Shown here: piece by piece, positions 58,043 to 64,000 of the stretch
Layout of the letters: each line of letters opens with the position of its first letter
Numbering within the stretch: the stretch's first letter is position 1
Source of the DNA: Microbacterium sp. JZ31
Lineage (GTDB): Bacteria > Actinomycetota > Actinomycetes > Actinomycetales > Microbacteriaceae
NCBI RefSeq assembly: GCF_016805985.1
Contig: NZ_CP017661.1
Coordinates: 1,364,001-1,428,000, forward strand
Reading direction: 5' to 3'
DNA length: 64,000 nt
The notes under the pieces: generated by a model
The model's database searches: none
What the model was told of the DNA's origin: nothing
Seen by the model: only the letters and a program-made list of their open reading frames with translations
Translations under genes and position numbers: made by a program

Positions 58043-58924
58043 ATGAACGCCGACCGTGCCGCCCTGGCCGAGTTCCTGCGCGCGCGCCGCGCCGCCCTGC
58101 AGCCGGAGGACGTCGGGATGCCGGTGGGCGCCCGTCGCCGTGCCGCGGGCCTGCGGCGCGAGGAGGTCGCGCAGCTCACGGGCATGTCCGTCGACTATTA
58201 CACCCGCCTCGAGCAGGCGCGCGGGCCGCAGCCGAGCGAGCAGATGCTCGCGGCCCTGGCGCGCGCCCTGCGGCTGAGCGCCGACGAGCGCGACTACCTG
58301 TTCCGGGTCGCGGGCCACGCCGCGCCGGATCGCATCGGCGCCGGCACGCACGTCGCGCCGGCGCTGCTGCGCGTGCTGGACCGGCTGGGGGACACGCCCG
58401 CGCTCATCCTGTCGAGCCTGGGGGAGACGCTCGTCGCGAACCGGATGGCGGTCGCGCTGTTCGGCGACCCCACGGCGCGCACCGGGCTCGCCCGCAGCGA
58501 CGTGTACCGCTGGTTCACGGATCCCGCGGCGCAGGAGGTGTATCCCGCCGAGGACCGGGCGCGGAACGCGCGGGCGCTCGTGGCGAACCCGCGCGCGGCT
58601 TACGGCGCACAGGGCGAGCGGTCCCGCGCCGGCGAGCTCGTGCGCGAGCTGGCCGCGCGCAGCCCCGAGTTCGCGCAGCTGTGGGAGCGCCACGAGGTCG
58701 CGCGGCGGTTCGAGGACCACAAGACGCTGATCCACCCGGAGCTCGGTCCCATCGAGGTCGACTGCCAGGTGCTGTTCACCGAGGATCAGTCCCAGGCCCT
58801 GCTCGTGCTGACGGCGCCGCCGCGCACCGAGGGAGCGGAGAAGCTGCGGCTGCTGTCGGTGCTCGGCCCGCAGCGCTTCGCCGCGACGGACGGCGCCGAG
58901 CTGTCCGACGAGGGCGTGCGCTGA
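58043..58924 (+). CDS. XRE-family regulator with MmyB-like C-terminal domain
   Basis: A 293-aa transcription factor. The N-terminal helix-turn-helix is RRRAAGLRREEVAQLTGMSV followed by DYYTRLEQARGPQPSEQML. From about residue 100 comes the MmyB-like ligand-binding domain: DTPALILSSLGETLVANRMA and VYRWFTDPAAQEVYP. FEDHKTLIHPELGPIEVDCQ follows. Members respond to fatty acids or other small ligands and often control a divergently encoded oxidoreductase, as here. Confidence 0.93.
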   Translation: MNADRAALAEFLRARRAALQPEDVGMPVGARRRAAGLRREEVAQLTGMSVDYYTRLEQARGPQPSEQMLAALARALRLSADERDYLFRVAGHAAPDRIGAGTHVAPALLRVLDRLGDTPALILSSLGETLVANRMAVALFGDPTARTGLARSDVYRWFTDPAAQEVYPAEDRARNARALVANPRAAYGAQGERSRAGELVRELAARSPEFAQLWERHEVARRFEDHKTLIHPELGPIEVDCQVLFTEDQSQALLVLTAPPRTEGAEKLRLLSVLGPQRFAATDGAELSDEGVR

Positions 58925-58944
58925 CGGGTCCTAAGGTCGTTCCC

Positions 58945-59721
58945 ATGAGCAGGCAGGACAGGCGAGGCGTCGCGGTCATCACGGGGGTCGGTCGTCGTCG
59001 CTCGATCGGAGCGGCTCTCGCCCTCGGCCTGGCGCGGGACGGCTGGGATCTCGCGCTCAGCCACTGGCAGCCGTACGACGATCGCGTCGGGCTCGAGCGG
59101 AGCCCCGATGACCCGCGGTCCATCGCCGCCGAGTGTCGCGCCTTCGGCGTCGACGTCGAGCTCATCCCCGGGGACCTGAGCCGAGCGGACACCCCGGCCG
59201 AACTCATCCGCGCCGCGCAGTCGATCGGACCCGTGACGGGGCTCGTGATGTCGCACGCCGAGTCGGTCGACAGCTCGATCCTGACCACGAGCCTGGAGAG
59301 CTGGGATCGTCACTTCGCCGTGAACGCGCGCGCTGCCTGGCTGCTGATCAGGGCCTTCGCGGAGCAGCTCCCCGCCGCTCGGACAGATGAGCCGAGCGGT
59401 CGCATCGTTGCGCTCACGAGCGACCACACGGTGCACAACCTGCCCTACGGCGCCAGCAAGGGCGCGCTCGACCGCATCGTCAAGGCGGCCGCCGTGGAAC
59501 TCGGCGATCGCGGGGTGCGTGCGAACGTCGTGAATCCGGGGCCCGTCGACAACGGCTGGATGAGCGATGAGGTGCGCGCCTGGGGGACCGATGCCACACC
59601 CGCCGGCAGGCTCGGCACGCCCCAGGACGCGGCGAACCTCGTGCGATTCCTCTTCTCACCGGAAGGCTCGTGGATCAACGGCCAGCTCCTGCACAGCAAC
59701 GGCGGCTTCAACGTCGGTTGA
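58945..59721 (+). CDS. SDR-family oxidoreductase
   Basis: A 258-aa short-chain dehydrogenase. The cofactor motif is [19 protein letters not shown] near residue 14, unusual in having charged residues after the first glycine. The catalytic tyrosine and lysine are in [14 protein letters not shown] near residue 172, preceded by a serine in ALTSDH. The substrate-loop [10 protein letters not shown] is typical. TAAGGT lies 7 nt before the ATG. It is close in fold to the SDR at 57176 but only distantly similar in sequence. Confidence 0.92.
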   Translation: MSRQDRRGVAVITGVGRRRSIGAALALGLARDGWDLALSHWQPYDDRVGLERSPDDPRSIAAECRAFGVDVELIPGDLSRADTPAELIRAAQSIGPVTGLVMSHAESVDSSILTTSLESWDRHFAVNARAAWLLIRAFAEQLPAARTDEPSGRIVALTSDHTVHNLPYGASKGALDRIVKAAAVELGDRGVRANVVNPGPVDNGWMSDEVRAWGTDATPAGRLGTPQDAANLVRFLFSPEGSWINGQLLHSNGGFNVG

Positions 59722-59823
59722 CGGGCGTCGTCCGCGCCGAGGGCCCGGGGCGGCGGGCGGAGCACGTCGGCTTCCGGCCGCAGTGCCGGATCGCGCGCGA
59801 GCGGTCCGCTTCGCCGCGCGCAA

Positions 59824-59836
59824 TAGGATTGGTCGG
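59824..59836 (+). promoter_or_regulatory. Leaderless-type -10 element for thrS
   Basis: TAGGAT is 7 nt before the thrS GTG and no Shine-Dalgarno is seen. I saw no T-box in the ~115-bp upstream gap, which is also too short for a typical one. Confidence 0.5.
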
Positions 59837-61813
59837 GTGACCACCGGATTCGATCTGCACCCCGAGAAGAACGTCGTCGCCATGCGCGTCGACGGTGAGC
59901 TGAAGGACCTCTCCGCCGAGGTCACGGAGGGGCAGACGACGGAGCCGGTCACCATCGACAGCCAGGACGGCCTGAACATCCTGCGACACTCGACCGCGCA
60001 TGTGCTCGCCCAGGCCGTGCAGAAGCTGCGTCCCGAGGCCAAGCTCGGCATCGGACCGTTCATCACCGACGGCTTCTACTACGACTTCGGCGTCGACGAG
60101 CCCTTCACGCCCGACGACCTGAAGGCGATCAAGAAGGAGATGCAGCGCATCGTGCGCGACGCCCAGCGCTTCCGCCGCCGCGTTGTGACCGACGACGAGG
60201 CGCGCGCCGAGCTGGCGGACGAGCCGTTCAAGCTCGAGCTCATCGGACTCAAGGGCGGCAAGAAGGAGGCGGCCGAGGGCGCCGGCGTCGAGGTCGGCGA
60301 GGGCGAGCTGACGATCTACGACAACATCGACGGCCGCACGGGCGAGACCGCCTGGAAGGACCTCTGCCGCGGCCCCCACGTGCCGACGACCCGCATGGTC
60401 GGCAACGGCTGGGACCTCCTGCGCGTCGCGGGCGCCTACTGGCGCGGCAGCGAGAAGAACCCGCAGCTGCAGCGCATCTACGGCACCGCGTGGCCCACGA
60501 AGGACGAGCTGCGCGCATACCAGGAGCGCCTCGAGGAGGCCGCGCGCCGCGACCACCGCAAGCTCGGTCGCGAGCTCGACCTGTTCTCGTTCCCGGATGA
60601 GATCGGTTCCGGCCTGTCGGTGTGGCACCCGAAGGGCGGCCTGGTGCGCGGCGAGATGGAGCAGCACGCGCGTCGCCGCCACATCGCCGAGGGCTACAGC
60701 TACGTCTACACGCCGCACATCACCAAGCGGGATCTGTTCGTCACCTCGAACCACCTCGTGACCTACGCCGACGGCATCTGGCCGCCGATCCGGATGGACG
60801 AGGAGCGCGACGACGAGGGCAACGTCACCAAGCAGGGCGTGGACTACTACCTGAAGCCCATGAACTGCCCGATGCACATCCTGATCTACAAGGAGCGTGC
60901 ACGCAGCTACCGCGATCTGCCGCTGCGCTTCGCGGAGAACGGCACCGTCTACCGCAACGAGCTCTCGGGCGCGCTGCACGGCCTGACCCGCGTGCGCGGC
61001 TTCACGCAGGACGACGCGCACCTGTTCGTGACCCCCGATCAGCTCGAGGCCGAGACCACCAAGGTGCTCGAGTTCGTGCTGTCGCTGCTGAAGGACTTCG
61101 GCCTGACCGACTTCCGCCTCGAGCTGTCGATGCGCGACGACGAGAAGGACAAGTGGATCGGCGACGAGGCGGTGTGGGAGACCGCGACCGACGCGCTGCG
61201 GCGCGTCGCCGTCGCCACGGGCCTCGAGCTCATCGAGGAGCCGGGCGAGGCGGCGTTCTACGGTCCGAAGATCGACTTGAAGGTCACGGACGCGATCGGC
61301 CGCTCGTGGCAGCTGTCGACCGTGCAGCTGGACTTCAACCTGCCCGAGCGGTTCGAGCTCGAGTTCACCGACCGCGACGGCTCCAAGCAGCGCCCGATCA
61401 TGATCCACCGGGCCCTGTTCGGCTCGATCGAGCGCTTCTTCGCGATTCTGCTCGAGCACTATGCGGGCGATTTCCCGCTGTGGCTCGCGCCCGTGCAGGT
61501 GATGGGCGTGCCGGTCGCCGACGAGTACAGCGAGTACCTCGACGGCGCCGTCGCCCGGCTGCGCGGAGCGGGCGTGCGCGCCGAGGTCGACCACTCGGAC
61601 GACCGGATGCAGAAGAAGATCCGCACCCACACCACGTCGAAGGTGCCGCTGCTGCTGATCGCGGGCGAGCAGGATCGCGCCGCCGGCACCGTCTCCTTCC
61701 GCTTCCGCGACGGCACGCAGCGCAACGGCGTGCCGATCGACGAAGCGGTCGCGCTCGTGACGAAGGCGATCGATGCGAAGGCGCTGGTCCTGACGGCGGA
61801 CGACCTCGCGTGA
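59837..61813 (+). CDS. thrS: Threonyl-tRNA synthetase
   Basis: Charges tRNA-Thr and edits mischarged serine, 658 aa from the GTG at 59837. A reduced TGS-like start leads to the editing domain with [11 protein letters not shown] near residue 55 and CRGPHVPTT near residue 180. The class II core has PMNCPMHI near residue 340 (a zinc-binding cysteine), [11 protein letters not shown] near residue 390, and [20 protein letters not shown] near residue 480. The anticodon-binding domain begins near residue 555 ([12 protein letters not shown]). A HIT-family gene follows after 16 bp. Confidence 0.97.
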   Translation: MTTGFDLHPEKNVVAMRVDGELKDLSAEVTEGQTTEPVTIDSQDGLNILRHSTAHVLAQAVQKLRPEAKLGIGPFITDGFYYDFGVDEPFTPDDLKAIKKEMQRIVRDAQRFRRRVVTDDEARAELADEPFKLELIGLKGGKKEAAEGAGVEVGEGELTIYDNIDGRTGETAWKDLCRGPHVPTTRMVGNGWDLLRVAGAYWRGSEKNPQLQRIYGTAWPTKDELRAYQERLEEAARRDHRKLGRELDLFSFPDEIGSGLSVWHPKGGLVRGEMEQHARRRHIAEGYSYVYTPHITKRDLFVTSNHLVTYADGIWPPIRMDEERDDEGNVTKQGVDYYLKPMNCPMHILIYKERARSYRDLPLRFAENGTVYRNELSGALHGLTRVRGFTQDDAHLFVTPDQLEAETTKVLEFVLSLLKDFGLTDFRLELSMRDDEKDKWIGDEAVWETATDALRRVAVATGLELIEEPGEAAFYGPKIDLKVTDAIGRSWQLSTVQLDFNLPERFELEFTDRDGSKQRPIMIHRALFGSIERFFAILLEHYAGDFPLWLAPVQVMGVPVADEYSEYLDGAVARLRGAGVRAEVDHSDDRMQKKIRTHTTSKVPLLLIAGEQDRAAGTVSFRFRDGTQRNGVPIDEAVALVTKAIDAKALVLTADDLA

Positions 61814-61829
61814 GCGCCGAGTCCGCCCG

Positions 61830-62366
61830 ATGACCGAGATGGAGAGCGCCGCGGAGTTCGCCGCGGTCCCCGACGCGTTCCAGCGACTCTGGACGCCGCA
61901 CCGCATGGCGTACATCTCGGCGGGCGCGGACGTGAACCGCGGCTCCGGATGCCCGTTCTGCGCGGCTCCCGAGCGGGACGACGAGTCGGCGCTCATCGTG
62001 CACCGCGGGACGCACGCCTTCGTGCTGCTGAACCTGTTCCCGTACAACTCCGGTCACCTGCTCGTGTGCCCGTACCGGCACGTCGGACTGTATGACGAGG
62101 CGACGCCCGAGGAGACGACCGAGATCGCCGCGCTCACGCAGACGGCGATGCGCGTGCTGCGTCAGGTGTCGCGCTGCGACGGGTTCAACATCGGCATGAA
62201 CCAGGGCCACGTGGCGGGAGCCGGCGTCGAGGAGCACCTGCACCAGCACGTGGTGCCGCGGTGGGGGAGCGACGCGAACTTCTTCCCGATCATCGCCAAG
62301 ACCAAGGCGCTGCCGCAGCTGCTGGGCGACGTCCGGCGGAGCATCGCCGACGCCTGGCCCGCCTGA
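61830..62366 (+). CDS. HIT-family nucleotide hydrolase or transferase
   Basis: A 178-aa protein of the histidine-triad family. GCPFCAAPERDDESALIVHR near residue 34 is the start of the fold. The catalytic triad is in GVEEHLHQHVVPRW near residue 132 (HxHxH pattern). The family acts on diadenosine or other nucleotide phosphates. It follows thrS by 16 bp and is probably cotranscribed; this pairing is common in actinobacteria. Confidence 0.92.
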   Translation: MTEMESAAEFAAVPDAFQRLWTPHRMAYISAGADVNRGSGCPFCAAPERDDESALIVHRGTHAFVLLNLFPYNSGHLLVCPYRHVGLYDEATPEETTEIAALTQTAMRVLRQVSRCDGFNIGMNQGHVAGAGVEEHLHQHVVPRWGSDANFFPIIAKTKALPQLLGDVRRSIADAWPA

Positions 62367-62399
62367 CGCTCGCCTTCCCGACTCCGGCGGACGGGTCGG

Positions 62400-63737
62400 T
62401 CATCCGGCAGCGGAGATGGCGGCCGCGAGGTCGGCCACGAGCGCATCCGCCTCGGCCTCGCTCAGGTCGTGAACCGTGAGGCGCACGTGCGGATCGGCCT
62501 GCGCGTCGCCCAGGAAGAACTCGTCGCCGGGGCGGGCGATCCATCCGCGACGGCGCAGCTCGTCGGTTACGCGGCCGGCGGGCGCGCCGACCGGCACCCA
62601 CATGCTGAGGCCGTCGCCGGGGACGACCGGGATGCCGACCGACGCGAGCCGCGCGGCGAACGCGTCGTTGCGCGCCGCGTAGTGCTTCCCGGCCCGCCGG
62701 ATGAGATCTCGTGCGTCGGCATCCGTGAGGATCGCGTGCGCGAGCCGCTGCAGCAGGTGGCTGACCCACGTCGTGCCGGAGCTGAGGCGCAGACCGAGGC
62801 GATCGGCGGTGTGCGGATCGGACGCCGTCACGGCGAGGCACATGTCGGGACCGAGGAACTTCGACACCGAGCGGACGAGCGCCCAGCGGCGATGCTCAGG
62901 TCCGACGATCGAGCGGAACGGCTGCCGGGACAGCAGCGAGAAGTGGTCGTCCTCGATCACCAGGACGAACGGATGATCCGCCAGCACGGCGCGCAGCTCG
63001 CGGGCCCGGCGCTCGGACAGCCCGGCCCCGGTCGGGTTCTGCGCGCGCGGCGTGCAGATCACGGCGCGCACGCCGTGAGCGAGCGCCGCACGCAGGCCCT
63101 CGACCGTCATGCCCTCGGCGTCGACGGGCACGGGCACCGCGCGATACCCGGCCAGCCGGACGGTGTGGATGTTCGCGAGCCAGCACGGGTCCTCGAGCGC
63201 GATCGCATCGCCGCGGGTCAGCGCCTGCGCCAGCAGCCGCTCGACGGCGTCCACCGCGCCGCTCGTGAGCGTGAGGCGCAGCTCGGCGGGTGCCGTGTCG
63301 GCGGACATCCACGCGAGGGCCGTCGCCTCCAGCTCGGGGTCGATCACCGGCTCGCCGTACAGGACCGGGCGGCCGGCGAGCGCGGAGAGGTAGCGGGCGG
63401 GCTGCGGAATCCACGCCGGATCCGGGTTGCCTGCGCCCACGTCGCGCGCCGCCTCGCCCCCGCCGTCGCCCGCGCTCGCGAAGCCCTCCAGCGCGACGGG
63501 CTCGGGGTGCGCGATGCGCGTGCCCGCGCGCCCGCCCGCGACGACGATCCCCGAGCGGCTCAGCAGCCGGTACGCCGCCACGGCCGTGTTGCGGTTGACG
63601 CCGAGCCGGTCCGCGAGCGCGCGCACCGGGGGGAGCGCGTCGCCCGGAGACAGCGCGCCGCGCTCCAGCAGGGCACGCACGCTCGCCGCGATCTCGGCGG
63701 CCGTGCGTCCCTCGATCCCGATCGCGACGTCATCCAT
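62400..63737 (-). CDS. pdxR: MocR/PdxR-type regulator (GntR helix-turn-helix fused to aminotransferase fold)
   Basis: A 445-aa protein. The N-terminal winged helix reads DALPPVRALADRLGVNRNTA near residue 38. From about residue 105 it has a type I PLP aminotransferase fold: NPTGAGLSERRARELRAV and the PLP-lysine region VRSVSKFLGPDMCLAV near residue 288. Members placed divergently from pdxS activate the pyridoxal phosphate synthase genes and sense PLP. Here the divergent gene is pdxS, 93 bp away, so PdxR is a well supported guess. TACACT is 7 nt before the ATG. Confidence 0.92.
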   Translation of the reverse strand: MDDVAIGIEGRTAAEIAASVRALLERGALSPGDALPPVRALADRLGVNRNTAVAAYRLLSRSGIVVAGGRAGTRIAHPEPVALEGFASAGDGGGEAARDVGAGNPDPAWIPQPARYLSALAGRPVLYGEPVIDPELEATALAWMSADTAPAELRLTLTSGAVDAVERLLAQALTRGDAIALEDPCWLANIHTVRLAGYRAVPVPVDAEGMTVEGLRAALAHGVRAVICTPRAQNPTGAGLSERRARELRAVLADHPFVLVIEDDHFSLLSRQPFRSIVGPEHRRWALVRSVSKFLGPDMCLAVTASDPHTADRLGLRLSSGTTWVSHLLQRLAHAILTDADARDLIRRAGKHYAARNDAFAARLASVGIPVVPGDGLSMWVPVGAPAGRVTDELRRRGWIARPGDEFFLGDAQADPHVRLTVHDLSEAEADALVADLAAAISAAG

Positions 63738-63764
63738 CCCGACGAGTGTACGGTGCCGTGCTAC

Positions 63765-63800
63765 CTTTTGGCCTAGGCCGAAGATAGGCCTATGCCAAAG
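63765..63800. promoter_or_regulatory. Inverted repeat in the pdxR/pdxS spacer
   Basis: CTTTTGGCCTAGG (63765-63777) and CCTATGCCAAAG (63789-63800) are near-complements and overlap the likely promoters. A probable PdxR binding site. Confidence 0.55.
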
Positions 63801-63830
63801 CCCATCGGGCCAGACAGGAGGAGCACGGCA

Positions 63831-64000
<170 letters not shown>

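Overview
The window is a continuous piece of a high-GC actinobacterial chromosome. It most resembles the family Microbacteriaceae, and Microbacterium or a close relative is my best guess. This rests on gene content and order rather than rRNA, because there is no rRNA here. The supporting signs are the glnA2-glnE and glnA1-RDD-DUF4191 neighbourhoods, a lysine-rich SigA, SepH, a run of actinobacterial DUFs (4193, 3093, 3710, 3159, 3000), separate topoisomerase IV genes, a pdxS/MocR pair, and many leaderless starts (TANNNT, 6-8 nt, then ATG or GTG).

Layout. 1-7000: glnA2 (5' end outside the window), glnE, a PAP2 phosphatase and a glycosyltransferase. 7054-12434: a decayed integrated element of about 5.4 kb that split the 3' end of glnA1. 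It holds a small HTH gene, a tape-measure remnant, an integrase tail, a DnaA-box-like cluster, several small unknown genes and a two-gene unit of unknown function. 12408-15140: glnA1, an RDD protein and DUF4191. 15281-16654: a large unknown membrane protein. 16721-21444: 2-oxoacid dehydrogenase E2, dihydrolipoyl dehydrogenase and leucyl aminopeptidase. 21513-27619: PAC2, sigA, a CofE-like ligase, an ATP-grasp protein and two mutually incomplete alanine racemase-like proteins. 27795-36531: DUF7455, topoisomerase IV parE and parC with a TauE exporter and a P-loop kinase between them, a phosphodiesterase and sepH. 36773-39361: DUF4193, DUF3093, dut, DUF3710 and DUF3159. 39549-44460: aconitase and dxs. 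44548-49821: fatty acid oxidation alpha and beta subunits, RNase D and DUF3000. 49847-55752: a hydrolase, sufE, a sulfurtransferase, zapE, amt and a PemK/MazF-like protein. 55844-56723: five tRNAs and one small ORF. 56788-64000: an ankyrin protein, two SDRs with an XRE regulator, thrS, a HIT protein, and a MocR regulator divergent from pdxS (cut by the window end).

How the genes work together. Nitrogen assimilation links both ends of the window. glnA1, the glnA2-glnE unit and amt are all present, and exact GlnR-type boxes lie upstream of glnA1 and amt. Central metabolism is represented by a 2-oxoacid dehydrogenase E2/E3 pair, aconitase and beta-oxidation. The most interesting functional neighbourhood is 24079-27619, where a glutamate-ligase-like enzyme, an ATP-grasp protein and two complementary half-racemases sit together. 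I suggest, as inference only, a role in D-amino-acid or peptidoglycan cross-bridge chemistry. The most interesting structural feature is the glnA1-targeted integrated element.
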